DNA of 64,000 nt from Gerris lacustris (GCA_951217055.1 OX578280.1:43589882-43653881); one strand, 5' to 3'; positions 1 through 14,573 are shown, numbered from the stretch's first letter. Numbers and translations are program-made. The notes: a model not told the origin generated them from the sequence alone.

Positions 1-1450
<1,450 letters not shown>

Positions 1451-1453
<3 letters not shown>

Positions 1454-3859
1454 CTTCTTCTTCAAAGTGCAATTTTACTCTTTTTTTACTTTTCTCATAT
1501 TCATAACATTTACATAGAAAGTATCACTAATGGTCTTATTAGTCTAAAAAGGGGTTAGCAAACGTAGAGAGAAATTATTGTGATGGTGCGGTTATTCGAT
1601 TTGGAGATGTTGATGGATTTTCTCGTTTTAAAGCCCTCTGAGTTTAAAAAGTGTTGTTTTTAATATTCCTAGACAGAAATCAGTCATCAGAGAACTTTTT
1701 AGTCTCGTGTCTGTCTGTCAGTCTATCGTTCTACAGTTTTCTGAACCGTCATATCGTTTTGTCGAAAGGAGCCCACTGATTTTCCTATATTAATTTCAAC
1801 TATTTGTGCCAAATTTATTTTTTCCTAATTGATCCTTTTATTTTTTGTGTAAAAGAATCGGTACGACAATCATATACATAAAAGACTAAATTTAAATCCA
1901 ATAATATCTTTAATAATTTTACCGATTTATTTTTAAATATTTAAAAAGTTTTTAACTGGAAGTATTTTACTTTTTAATTTTCCCAAAGTCACTTAAATTA
2001 TTTTTATTTTCGTCAATATTTCAGAAATTAGATTTTTCCGGGTAAATTACTCATATGGTTAGATTCGTATTTTAATTTCACAACCGACATCGACAACCGA
2101 TATCGACTCAATAGTTTAGGCTCCACGTGACAGCACGGAATACAAAAACGACATACACTATTTTAATAATTTTTTTTGGACTCAGGGCACCTCAAAACGT
2201 GTCATCACAATACTTTCTCTTTATATATACTACTTATATTGAAAGTAAAAGTAAAAATGGGGAAAAATTAATTATATTAGGTCGCAAAAATAGGTCGTAA
2301 AAGCAAAACATCATTAAAGTACGCGATTGGGGTGTGGGGAAGCTATGTTCCATCCTAATTTTATCGTATATTTAAGATCTTTTTGAGATTAAATTCAAAC
2401 TTAATTAAAATATAGTTATTTATACTTAATAATAATAATAATTAAAAAATAGTTTTTTTTCATGTAATAAATAGTCTTCAGGCAGCGTTACGCAGGGTGT
2501 TTAGTAATGAATGAAACATAATGAAGTCCTGATCAGTTTTTATATGAAGGCTTTGGAATCGAAACTATATAGCCATTTCATTTTATGGCTTGGCCTACGG
2601 CTTAACATGGTACTACAGTATGTTATCACTAGGAAACATATCACCTTATTTTTAGCATGAGCCCCGCTAGGATGGGGGTAAAGGCTAGTTGTATATATAT
2701 TTTAAATTGCACTATAAAGAATGATGCGACCTAGTAATATAAAGATATCGAGATCGAGTTAAAATTCGAAATCATATCCCTTATCGACTGACTCAATATC
2801 TCTAAATAGTTTCTCAAGATTCTTGACAGGGAGAAACTCACAGACCTGTCTCGGGCAGACTTTTCTATATAAAAAAAGTAAAACAGTTTTTCCTCCTTTC
2901 ATTTTCTTAAGTTATATCAAAATTGGCAGGGTAAACCCTTACTTCCACCCCCACCCTCCGAGTGTCAATTTCAACTTGGTAAAGGGAGTAAAAAGTATTG
3001 GTTTTAACGTAGTTAGATAAATCAATGTCCGGTCCCCTCCCACAAACCCCTCCCCCTCCGGCTTCCTCGGTGTAAAAACTGGGACGCAGTCCGTACCCTC
3101 TCTTGGCCTTTTAGAATTTACGGCTCGAAGGAAGGGGGTGGATTTCGCAAAGTTTTTCTGAGTCGGAAAGGGATAGGTTAAGGAGGTCAGGTCCCCATGT
3201 TTTTTTTTTGACGATCTGGCCCAGAGGACCAAACATTTTCTCTGCGTTTAGGAGGACAAGGCACCGCCCACTTCCCGTCAAAAGAGGTAAAGAAGAAAGT
3301 TTTTTGGAAAAACGTTGTTCGGACGAGGTTAAAGGAAAAGCGGGTTTAGGGGTTGGACATTGCGATATGAAGAATACACGAAGATATAAACCCTAAAAAC
3401 TAGAGGATACCAAACAAAAAAAGGAGAAAATAAAAGGATAGTAAAACTTGGGTCAAAAGCACCAACAAATAAAACAACACGTGGAAGAGAAAAACACCCA
3501 CACTTGAAATAACCCAAGATACAATCTTACAGCCCGCGACTACTTTACCTTTCTCAAAAATACAAACAGGAGAGACCTAGTTCAGGCACATGTCTCCTCG
3601 AATAAAGACAACTCGAGGAACGTGCCCTGACAAATATTAACCAACAAAAAGACTCCCGTCCAATGAAAATGTTGCTTGCAATCTGGGTCGACTCAAACTG
3701 TCAGCTCAAATAAAACTAACAGCTCATCAACAAATGAACTATCTAATTTCAAATCTAACAACCTTTTATTAAGAATCTTTTAAAACTTCCAAGGAACCCG
3801 AATCAACATTGCTCATATTAAACTATTTATAAAAAATTAATTACTGTTAAAATAATTAG

Positions 3860-3861
<2 letters not shown>
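1451..3861. other. Non-coding stretch with small mobile-element fragments
   Basis: No convincing gene. Around 1660-1735 lies a decayed internal piece of the MITE-A family (the AGACAGAAATC...TCAGAGAAC...GTGTCTGTCTGTC track). Around 2655-2690 an element end reads CCCCGCTAGGATGGGGG followed by CTAGT, resembling ends at 16590-16622 and 55260-55300. A purine-rich segment covers about 3260-3480. Short open frames at 2823-3020, 2939-3232 and 3208-3396 resemble nothing I recognise. Confidence 0.55.

Positions 3862-3912
<51 letters not shown>
3862..3912. repeat. (AT)n microsatellite followed by (TG)n
   Basis: About 50 bp of AT dinucleotides running into a short TG-rich tail. Confidence 0.95.
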
Positions 3913-3915
<3 letters not shown>

Positions 3916-4371
3916 GTGTGTGTGTTTGTTTGATTATATAGGTGTGGCACATAGCTTTCTCGCATCCTATTACGAACTTTATTGATTCAATGCTTTTACA
4001 AACCATTATTGTATATTTTGTTTTATTGTTTCCCCGGTTTTTTTAATCTGTCAAAATTGTTTCGATTTTTTACATGAATTAAAGTATCAATTTAGAAAAA
4101 ATTAAAGAGCGCAGACAGTTCAAATTAATCTGGGGCTATCTGCGGGTTACTTTCGATAAACTATAAAAGTTTCATAGAAATCAGATAAGTATTTTTGATT
4201 GGAGCTATAGGTGTGAATAAATGTATGTTTGTGCGCATGTGGAATAGAAACAAACAGGCGCAGAAGGTTGAAACTTATGTGGGACCAACAATAGGCTAAT
4301 CTTGATTTACCATCGCAATTTCATAAAAATCAGACGAATAGTTTTTAAGATATGAGGGTTCGCAAAATTTG

Positions 4372-4528
4372 AGTGACAGACAGACCGATTCACAGACACG
4401 GAACCAAAAATACCCTGATGTCTGAAGCGGATTTCTGTATTGAAATTTTTGAAAATGGAGACAAAATATTTTCGTTCTTCAGAACGATCACATACTTCCG
4501 TTACCTTCGGTAAGCTCGGAAGCAAAAT
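4372..4528 (-). mobile_element. MITE-A family copy, reverse orientation, truncated
   Basis: Read on the minus strand this begins with the family end at about 4528 (GCTTCCGAGCTTACCGAAGG), followed by the GATCGTTCTGAAGAACGAAAA hairpin module and the GTGTCTGTCTGTC track that ends near 4372. It matches the full-length copy at 14574-14859 but lacks the second terminal repeat. No protein is encoded. Confidence 0.75.
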
Positions 4529-4650
4529 AATAACCCTAAAAAGCCTATTTCAAATTAATGAAAAAAATTAAACTATAACAAAAGGTGCCAAAAAATATTG
4601 TTTTTAAAAAGTAAATAAGAAAAACGGATACAGTTATGGTCCGATAATCG

Positions 4651-4893
4651 ATGGTTTTTGCAACATTATTCAAAACAATTATTATTTTAATTTGCATATG
4701 CGCTGTAACGGTGAGTATTGCTTTAAGTCAACAACCTAAACCGCCTTTTTCTGGACCTATCACAAAAAGCGTTGTGTTACAACAAATCATGATGCAAGAA
4801 ATACCTGCTCCCAAAACTTCGTTATTTTTATTTTGGAACTATTTAGGTAATCAATATCCAAATAAATTATATTATAAAAATTACCTTCCTTAA
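4651..4893 (+). CDS. Small ORF with signal-peptide-like N-terminus, unrecognised
   Basis: An 80-residue ATG-to-stop frame. Residues 5-25 are strongly hydrophobic (rich in Ile, Leu, Val, Cys), followed by SQQPKPPF, which looks like a secretory signal with cleavage near residue 26. The remaining ~54 residues are polar to mixed, with no motif I know. The upstream base context is unremarkable and no splice structure is evident. It may be a chance frame in AT-rich DNA; the signal-like start is the only reason to list it. Confidence 0.2.
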   Translation: MVFATLFKTIIILICICAVTVSIALSQQPKPPFSGPITKSVVLQQIMMQEIPAPKTSLFLFWNYLGNQYPNKLYYKNYLP

Positions 4894-5084
4894 AAGGCTT
4901 CTCAAAATCATTAGAAAGAGCCATGTTTAATAATATTACAATAAGACACCAAATGCAAACATTTTAAATTATTTACTTGTATATTTATATGTTGCCTTGT
5001 TTATCTACTCATTAAATCAAATTGTACTACTATCATGCATTAGTAGTTGATTCATAATAACATTACTAAGTTTAATTGGTTTAT

Positions 5085-5365
5085 TAGTCTACTTGTGTCT
5101 TGTATGTTTAATCTTACTTTACTTGGGGCTTGATTGTGTCGTAATTGTTTGCTTGTGGCTTGATTGTGTCTTAAATGTTTAATTTTTCTATATCGTTTAC
5201 TTGTGTCCTAAAGGTTTACTCTTGTTTACTTGTTTCTTAATTGTTTACTTTTGCCTTGATTTACTGTTTTTTACGTCTTGATTGATTTCGATTACTCTTG
5301 TATACTTGTCTTTTTTTAATCGTTTTCTCTTTTACTTGAGCCTGGATGGTTCCCTTTTTTACTTG
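5085..5365. repeat. Degenerate minisatellite-like stretch
   Basis: A motif near GTTTACTTGTGTCTTGATT recurs roughly ten times with heavy drift (for example near 5096, 5119, 5150, 5203, 5223 and 5240). The spacing is irregular at about 20-40 bp, so this is a cryptic or old tandem repeat, not a clean array. The rest of 4894-5855 is AT-rich and shows nothing else. Confidence 0.45.
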
Positions 5366-5857
5366 TGTTTTAGTTTACTCTAGGTGACTTGGTGTTATCA
5401 CTAAAAGTAGCTTACTGTTGTTTACTTTCAATAGTGTAAGTAGTGTCTGTTGCCTTTATAAGACTCTATGATATATATCAGTGTAATGTGATTACATCCC
5501 TAGCTAGAGGTATATTATTACAATGTATTAGCTGCTTTTCTAGCTTATCCTTTCCTCTCTCTCTCCAAACCCTTTGATCTAATATTGAATAACATTGCCT
5601 TTATATTATATTTATCTCTCTAGTGTATTTTGTCAAATCTCAGTTTATCCTTTATAAATTATTATTGATATTGTCTATTTATTTGTCACGTTATTTTTCT
5701 TTACTCACGATTTCTAGGATTTTATGACTTTCATTTCATTACCTATTTGATTACTTAAGTGTATTTGCACTTGTCTTGGTCTTTGTCTTTTTTTTAAGTG
5801 TATTTTATTCCAGAGATTTAATTAAATAATATATTATTGCTTTTAATATAATTATAA

Positions 5858-5998
5858 GTTTAAATATAATTTAAATCAAATTATAATTATTATTAACTAC
5901 GGGAAACAGACAGAGAAAAATACACTCCAGCACCGGGATTTGAACCACGGGCCTCTATATTTCCAGTATAGAGTTCTACCAACTAAGCTACGCCGGAG
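5858..5998 (-). mobile_element. tRNA-headed SINE-like unit
   Basis: On the minus strand, 5997-5926 folds as a tRNA of 72 nt. It has a 7-bp acceptor stem (TCCGGCG with TGCTGGA), an A-box (TAGCTTAGTTGG), a perfect 5-bp anticodon stem CTATA/TATAG around CTGGAAA, and a B-box-like GGTTCAAATCC. The T stem and D stem contain mismatches and the GGA anticodon does not fit a class II serine tRNA, so it is not a working tRNA. The tRNA part runs straight into a body (GTGTATTTTTCTCTGTCTG, then an AT-rich tail). A second copy of the whole unit lies at 6214. This is the layout of a tRNA-derived SINE transcribed by RNA polymerase III. Confidence 0.65.
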
Positions 5999-6213
5999 AA
6001 TGATTTTCTCTGACGTTAATGATACCTTGTCCCGAATTTAAGCTTTAAATTTTCCATAAATCTGAGAAGTCAACATTAATGAAATAGAAATAGACCGAGA
6101 AATTACGCTTATAATTATTGTAAAGTACCCAATTAGTACCTGTACCTAGTGCAATCAATTAGAAATTCATATTTTACGATTTTGGTAGTATTCATACTAC
6201 GGAAAGATTAAAT

Positions 6214-6390
6214 TTTAATTTAAATCAAAATATAATTATTATTAACTACGGGAAACAGACTGAGAAAAATACACTCCAGCGCCGGGATTTGAACCACGGG
6301 CCTCTATACTGGAAATATAGAGGCCCGTAGTTCAAATCCCGGCGTCTGTTTCCCGTAGTTAATAATAATTATAATTTGATTTAAATTATA
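6214..6390. mobile_element. Snap-back inverted dimer of the tRNA-headed SINE-like unit
   Basis: The left arm (about 6214-6306) repeats the unit at 5858-5998 in the same orientation but stops inside the anticodon arm. The sequence then reverses and runs back out as the reverse complement to about 6390. The right arm lacks about 20 bp at the acceptor/body junction (after ATCCCGGCG it jumps to TCTGTTTCCC). The axis of symmetry sits at the anticodon loop. Confidence 0.75.
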
Positions 6391-6404
6391 ATTATTTAGT
6401 ATAT

Positions 6405-6550
6405 TTTTTCCAAGCTTACCGATGGTAACGGAAGCATTGTGATCGTTCTGAAGAACGAAAATTTGTGTCTCCAGATTAAAAAAATTCTTTGAAAGAAATA
6501 AGTTTGTGACAGCAGGGCACATGTTGGCCTTGTGTCTGTCTGGCTGACGT
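6405..6550 (+). mobile_element. MITE-A family copy, diverged
   Basis: Carries the AAGCTTACCGATGGTAACGG palindrome, then GATCGTTCTGAAGAACGAAAA and, after about 90 bp, TTGTGTCTGTCTGGCTGAC. More diverged than the 14574 copy, with no clear right terminal repeat. It begins about 15 bp after the snap-back SINE dimer. Confidence 0.7.
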
Positions 6551-7364
6551 TCAACATTTTTTGAGAACTAACATTCCGATTTTGTATTCATATTTTGATC
6601 GCAGGTCATAATTAGACCATTCCGCATGCGCACGAACTTTTTTTTTATTAAAACTTATATCATCAAATATACTTATCTGATATTTAAGAAATGTAGCCCG
6701 CAGGTAGCTTCAGATTCTATTTTTTGCTAAATCGGTTTTAATGTAAAATAACACAATTATGACAATATTCTGTCTGGTAAAAAAAATATTTCGTCAATTA
6801 GTGTGCCACATAGCTTTCACATAGTATACTTAATGGTGTTATGATTTTACAGCCTATAATTGTCTAATTTATTTAGATTTCCCCCTATTCTTCCCCGCCT
6901 CCGGAATTTGAGCTTCGGGTCGTTGAGTTTGCAACGTTACTGCTACCCTTTACTCCACTGTCCTTTGTAATTTTGTACCATTATTGTCGTCCTTCGTCCT
7001 ACATTTTTAATTTTTTAATTTGCTACATTGCTACTACTTAGAAACTGAAAGCAAAAATAAAAAGTTTGTAAACGTGAATACTGGCACTAGCTTCACACTA
7101 ACAACAACAACAAACCAATTTAAGTTTGTAACGTTTTTGATTAACCGCATCCTTGACTGGTTCGGGAAAATGGGTAATTGTAGCCGCCATGACTCTAACC
7201 ATAACAAGCCGTTAGTATTTTTAAACGCTTTCTTAGTCTCTTTATCTTTTGTTGTGGGCCCCAAATGAAGATTTAAGTATTTATTGAAATGTTAGGAAAA
7301 ACTTGAAGAATTTTGTAGTTGTTTGGCCAATTCTTGGGTTTTATTGTTATCTATCTATTATATT
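6551..7364. other. Non-coding stretch
   Basis: No recognisable gene. At 6803-6830 there is a piece of a dispersed repeat (GTGCCACATAGCTTTC) also seen near 3946-3962, 48370 and, reversed, at 55285-55302. The overlapping frames at 7020-7268 and 7034-7264 on opposite strands have no recognisable protein features. Confidence 0.5.
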
Positions 7365-8896
<1,532 letters not shown>

Positions 8897-10560
8897 AAGT
8901 AGTGAGGTTTGTTTCCTTGTATGTAAATTTTATTGATTGTAGGGTCTATAGAAAAAAAATTAAAAGCTCACTTTTGCGATATTTCGACCCCTCTTTGGGT
9001 CATCTTCAAGCTGACTAGAGGATTACTGATGTATCCTGTTCATTCTAAAAAAATATTTTTATTCAAACGAGAGTGGGAATAGTCAATTGTTAAAGGGGGT
9101 TATTTTTTCAAAAATCCATAGATATTCTGTCACTATTTCTTAATGTTTAATAATCATAATTTTATATATAAATATATATATACAGGATGTATCAATTTCA
9201 GATGGACATTGAAAAAGGGGTATATCTACAGGTCATTTGGAGCAAAAACATTCATATGCTATAGTCCAATTCTCAACCGTGTAGGAGCTATAAGCGAAGA
9301 TAGACTGTGTTAAAAACAATCGAACTTTACCTTATAAAACAAAAATAACTCAAAAAATATTAATCTAGAACAATGAATGAGCACTTGTTGGAAAGAGCAG
9401 GAAATTTCCTTTAAAGTGATGTATGTTTTAGTTGACTTGTTGCCTTTTTAGTGTGATCCAAAGCTGTTTGAAAACCAAAAAAAAAAATTTTTTTAAACAA
9501 ATCTGAAAAACGTTGAGCCCACATATCGATATGACCCGAATGGGAGAAAGTTAGGAAACGCTGGTTCTATTAATAAGCTTTAAACCGATACCAAATACTT
9601 CAAAATATCCCAACTGTAAGTGGGCGAACAAACCATCGTTTTAGAAAAAAACATGTCGTGCTTGCAGCTGATGTTGGGTAGGGCTTATTATTAGTGATTT
9701 TTTTCAGAAAACTCTTTATTACTCATAAACTAAAATGGCTAAAAGGACGCGGTTTTTGCCAATCAAAAGGACATCGAATCCCATTTAATACTCACATTTT
9801 GCTTACCTAAGAATTTTAATTCATCTTAACGAACATCTTTTCATCTTGACGCAGAATGGATCCCTATACCTAGGGCTTCTCCTCTGCACGACTAAAGAGA
9901 AAAATTTGAAATTTTAATGACAACTTTTAATGTTGGAGTATGTAGAGGCTTTTTAATAAATTAAAACACATTTATTAATGACTTAGTAATAGTTTAAAAA
10001 AAAGAAATTACATTTAAAAAATCCACTTTTATTAACCAAATTAATGTTAAAATGAATTGGAAAAATGTAAAATTATACTTATTTACTGTGGCGATACTAA
10101 GATTTTTTAATTATTATAAACAAATTAATTAATTAATTCCAATTAAAATTAAATTGAAATTTTAGTTCTCTAACTAGAAGATCTATTATTGTAAAATATA
10201 CTTATCATGGTATCTCAAGGCAGAAGCTGCTCAAAATGGCCGCCACCTATTTGGCCGCCAATATAAATTTTATATAGATAATTGTGAAGCATTAAGGAAT
10301 AGTGACAGACAGAATAACTATGGATTTTTGGAAAAAAATAACCCCATTTTTAACAATTGGCTATAACCACTCTGGTTTTAAATGACATCTTTACATGTTA
10401 TTAATATATTATTAAGTCATTTCATTGATAAGTTAACTTTTATTATATATAAATGGTAAATGCAAATTATAAAAATAAATTTTATATATTTTTTATTGTC
10501 ATCAGAAGATGAAAATGCCGAGATGTGGACGAAATATTGCAGAACTTTAGAAAATAGTTT
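8897..10560. mobile_element. Long-inverted-repeat element, copy 1, with other DNA in its loop
   Basis: The left arm (8897-9165) carries the family track TAAAAGCTCACTTTTG, GATATTTCGACCCCTCTTTGGG and a segment of GTCAATTGTTAAAGG with a GTCACTATTTC end. The right arm (about 10262-10560) is its imperfect reverse complement, best between 10290 and 10375 and again at the GGACGAAATATTGC end. The layout matches copy 2 at 52087-52655, where the arms are separated by only about 75 bp. Here the loop holds about 1.1 kb of unrelated sequence. Confidence 0.6.
9176..10255. mobile_element. Insertion-like DNA in the loop of the long-inverted-repeat element
   Basis: It begins at TATATATACAGGATGTATC, a style of terminus also seen at 26150 (TATACAGGGTGTCCCAAG), and ends near ATTTGGCCGCCAATATAAAT. 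It has no open frame of note and no recognised protein. Its absence from the second family copy is the main reason to treat it as an insertion. Confidence 0.35.
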
Positions 10561-10689
10561 TTAAAACATGTTTTTAATTATTTTCCTTTGAAGTAAGAAG
10601 AAATTTAAAATTAAAGTAACCAACCGATGAATTAACATTAATTTTATATTCCTGTATAGATTTCATTAAATTCCTATAAAGAATTTTAA

Positions 10690-10790
10690 TCTATTCGGAC
10701 AGCTGAAGAATAGGTTCTAAACTCAAGAGATCCCTGTTCGATTTACGGCCGCAAGATGTCTTTTTTATCTGACTTTTACCTTTTTCTTTT
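10690..10790 (+). mobile_element. SINE fragment with tRNA-like B-box
   Basis: Contains GATCCCTGTTCGATTTACGG followed by CGCAAGATGTCTTTTTTATC. The same order (B-box-like CCTGGTTCGATTTCC, then CAC AATGTTTTTTATC) occurs at 17327-17367, so both look like pieces of one tRNA-related family. No convincing A-box survives. Confidence 0.4.
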
Positions 10791-11523
10791 AAAATTGATT
10801 TAAATAATAAATTATACAGTGTAGTGTAGCCGTTTTCCTTTGAAGTTGTCACAAATAAACATACAAACCAAAAGTAAACAGATCAAGGGTTTGGGGCAGA
10901 ATATCATTCTAAATGTAGAGGAAGACATTTTATTATTTGCATCAAATGGAATTGGCATGATTTACGTGTGTCTATTTGTCAAGGGTTAATACTGCTTGTC
11001 GGTCACAGCTTAAAGATAGAACTTTATTTCAGAATAATTTTTATTACTCAAATAACCTTTTTCCCTGACATTCAGAAATTCCATATAGTTAAATGTATTT
11101 AATACTAGCTATTTTCTCCCTTAGTTTGAGTTCATCTTTTTGCTTTAAAATATTGCTATTTATTTTATTGTTATTATTATTGTGACATTTTCTGTGTGTG
11201 AATGTAATTTAATGTAATGCATTCCTTATGGTATTTTGTAGATGACGTTTTCCACTTCAAAGCTGCTTTTTTAAAGCTGTTATTTAAATGCGGGGTTTTC
11301 TTGTGGAAATGCTTTGGAATTTCTCATTTTCCTCTTTTATTTATAAAAAAAGGAAAAGATTCTATTAAAATAAGAGGATTTTATTTATATCGTTTGTTGT
11401 GAGACCTTTACTTTTTATAAAAGACGTATGGTTTAAATTAATTTTCTCTTGAATATTACAATTTTGTAAAATGAATCGGATCAAAACTTATATACTTAAT
11501 TTTATTTTTAAAACCGGAAATAA

Positions 11524-11525
<2 letters not shown>
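10791..11525. other. AT-rich non-coding DNA
   Basis: Only a 61-residue frame at 11217-11402 with no recognisable features. Nothing else is supported. Confidence 0.55.
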
Positions 11526-11584
<59 letters not shown>

Positions 11585-11600
11585 GTGTGTGTGTGTATGT
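11526..11600. repeat. Compound microsatellite (CA)n(TA)n(GT)n
   Basis: About 36 bp of CA, then about 22 bp of TA, then GTGTGTGTGTATGTG. The CA and GT flanks are complementary, so the tract can fold on itself around the TA core. Confidence 0.95.
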
Positions 11601-12112
11601 GTTTATTAAAACTTTTTCCTCTTTTATAAACCCTAGATGTGTTAAAGAAATTAAAATATTTTCAATCTTATCTATTTTATGTAAAGTTTATTTTGAAAAT
11701 CATATATCATAAATTTAAGGATTGCATTTGATGTTTTTGAAATTAATAACATTGTTTTAAGAATTCTTTATCTGGTAACAATATTGCACTGAGAGAAACA
11801 AAATTCGTGTAAATTAACAAACAAAATAATTTAGGAAAATAAATTTAACTTGTATAAAAGTCGCTTTCCGGAAAAGGGATCTAGTTTTTCGTGGTAAACG
11901 CACATTCAGATGGAAACTAGAAATGCTTTCAGTGAAATTATCAAAACGGGGACTACCATAATAAATATTTTTGTGACAAGATTATAGGTTTTTTTTCCAA
12001 TTTGTTTTGATTTTTTGATGTTTAAAAATATTTAAAAAAGTATATACACATATTATGTTTATTTGTTATATGTCTGTTTTTTATCATATATATATATATG
12101 TATATGTATATT

Positions 12113-12971
12113 AGGGTGGGTCGAAAAAACACTTTTTTCGAGATCTTAACCACCGTACCTCTAAAAACTTGCCATTTCATGAGAAAACCCCGAGGAAAAA
12201 AATTGAGCCAAATCGGGCCCCCCTAGGTCTCCCGCTGGGGGGTCAAAGTTTTGAAATTTTTGAAAAAACACAATTTAAACTAATTTTTTGTGCTTTTTTA
12301 CTATGTTAGTTATTTTTAATCTATGTTTAAATGCCTTAATGTTTCTATAATCTGCAATTGTTTTTGTATAAGAAAATGCCTTTATGTGATAAAAAATAAA
12401 TAATAAGATGTAACATAACAAATGACATATATAATAATTTTGGTAAAAACCCAAAACGTCAAATTAAACTATTTTTAAATTTTAGGTTGCCTCTCCTAGC
12501 TTATTTTTGACTTATAGTGCTACAAATCAAAAACAATTATCAGAACTTACCACAAGAAGGTATTTGCAATTCGAGCTCCACCTGATAACCCCCCCTGTTT
12601 TTGGAAAATTCAATTAGTGCGAATTAAATTTGAGAATTTTATCATTACTTGCAACTAAATACAAACTACTGTTTTTTTAAACTACTATAGCAATATATAC
12701 AATACTTATATTTTACTTATATATATTATACAAATTAATTATAATTACAAAATTAAACTAATATGTCTGATTAAATTTTTTATAATCTAAACGGAAAAAT
12801 CTTTTTTTCTTAAACAAAGCAGCCTTTATTTTGTAGAATTATGTAAATAAATCGTCAATCCTCATAAATAAAAATGAACTAATACAATTTGAGTAAAAAA
12901 GTTACCTAATAGTACATTAAATGTTTTAATGAGTATGACTATTTCTAAAATCTAAATTATTATCTAATTTA

Positions 12972-13014
<43 letters not shown>

Positions 13015-13443
13015 TTAAAATAGACTGCCAATTGGTGTGGCATCTTACCTCACTAACGAAGCATCTTACCCCAAGGTAGAGGGGTAAGATGTCACCAGCG
13101 AATCTGACCACATAGCAAGAGATTAAATAATGTTGGTACGGTTTAAATATTAAAATCTTATTGATAACTAAGACTATAGTACATATCAATAAAAATATTA
13201 ACTAGAAAATATTTTAATTCATCAGTCATTATTAAGCATGAGTTATATCAAAAAGGTAAATAATGTACTTAGTCAAATTTTAGAAAAACGGATTGAAGAT
13301 GGAGACGTAGAAGCGTTGCTCTAGAGAGTTCTTCCATAATTAAAGGTTAATCAACTATAATTAATGCGTCCTAGCGGTCTATCTGTGAATTATTAGCAAG
13401 TGGCGTCTTACCCACCCTTACCATCTTACCCCGCCCTACCCTA
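12113..13443. mobile_element. Candidate DNA transposon with short GGGT-type ends
   Basis: The left end reads TAGGGTGGGTCG (about 12112-12123) and the right end, read outward on the minus strand, TAGGGTAGGGCG (13432-13443); both lie in TA-rich flanks. The interior is non-coding. Near the right end are repeated CATCTTACCCC-like blocks (13041, 13062, 13081 reversed, 13406, 13422). The ends are short and imperfect, so this could be two separate elements. Confidence 0.35.
12978..13011. repeat. Poly(A) tract
   Basis: About 34 consecutive A residues; could mark the tail of a retroposed sequence, but nothing recognisable precedes it. Confidence 0.9.
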
Positions 13444-13468
13444 TATATATATATATAAACAATTTCTA

Positions 13469-13570
13469 ATGACAGGCATTTTTATTTGAGTATGTGGACG
13501 CACTCAAGTCCCACAGCCAATTATTTCCTCGATATGCCTCTATAAATTCGTACTGACCGGTATTATCCAT
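13469..13570 (-). pseudogene. MADF-like DNA-binding domain fragment
   Basis: On the minus strand an ATG at 13570 opens about 34 residues before a stop: a short polar lead, then EFIEAYRGNNWLWDLSAS and TYSNKN. The order hydrophobic/acidic-Tyr-Arg, Leu-Trp-Asp, then Tyr-x-Asn-Lys matches the start of MADF domains, found in insect transcription factors and in accessory proteins of PIF/Harbinger transposons. Only the N-terminal third is present. Upstream codons (to 13741) are open but look unrelated. It could be a host exon fragment or a transposon remnant. Confidence 0.4.
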
Positions 13571-14573
13571 TTTAAAAACGATAAAAAGTGCTCCACGAAG
13601 AATAGGTTTTTGTGTTGTTGGGTGCACTAGATGTACCTTACGGCCATACGGTGGGTTAGGGGCGGGCCTGGTTGGATCTGTGTCGGAAGCACGGGGAATC
13701 CTACACGACCTTGACATTCGGCATGTTGCTAACCACCCCACTCACAACCCACCGTACCATATTGGCTCATCGGACTGCGTGTTGTACTGTAAGTTGGACC
13801 GTGAATGGCTGGCTATAGAATCTAGTTGTCAAGTCTTAAGTGAATGTCGAAGAATGAAATAAACGTGTGTCCGGGTTGTTTTCTTCTTTATTGTCGTTGT
13901 ATCAAGTCTGTAACGTGGGTTGAATTGTATCTCTCATTTACAGAGAAGTCTCGGAAAGCAGTGGTTTGTCAGTGATTTCTAGTAGTATCTTTTCGACCCT
14001 ATGTGGAAGTGGATATTTACAGACTGTTGGAAGTATTATTACTATAGCTGGAAGATGTTTGTCCTTCTCTCGAGGGACTGCAATGTTCCTTAGGTTCTAG
14101 GAAGAAATTGAGGTCTTTGCTGTAGCTGTAGTCGTTACAGTTTGAAGAGGTCCTTGGAGCAGGTTACATAGGGCTTCCCAGCTAGGTAATTACCTACTCC
14201 TGCCGAGCATTGCTAGCGGAGGCAGTCTGCCATGTTACCTCTCTCCCCCCTACATTCCACCTTAATACCCTTGACTGCATCTTTTTTTCCTTTTCGCCAA
14301 CTTACGGGGAATTTTCTCTCACTATACTCTCTCCGACTGAAAACTGATTTATCGTAACATTTTATTTTCGTCAAATATTATAAGTAATTTTCACGTCTCG
14401 TTATTACTTTTTTTACTTTCTCGTACAGCATTTTTCTTTCCCTTACATTACATTACTTTTCGCCAGGTATCGTTTTCTTTCTTTGTCCCGTGTTTTACAT
14501 TACTTTCTTTTTTCAGTAAAAAAAAAGAAGATTATTTTCCTCCAAGTTTTATTCAGTTAAAATAAATTATGTC
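13571..14573. other. Non-coding stretch
   Basis: The 60- to 90-residue frames around 13680-13862 have no recognisable content. From 13860 to 14573 I see no gene or repeat. Confidence 0.5.

Noticed and set aside
5926..5997. Functional tRNA gene on the minus strand
   Set aside because: Acceptor and anticodon stems are good, but the D and T stems are mismatched and the anticodon does not suit the tRNA class. The sequence continues into a repeated body found at other loci, so a SINE head is the better reading.
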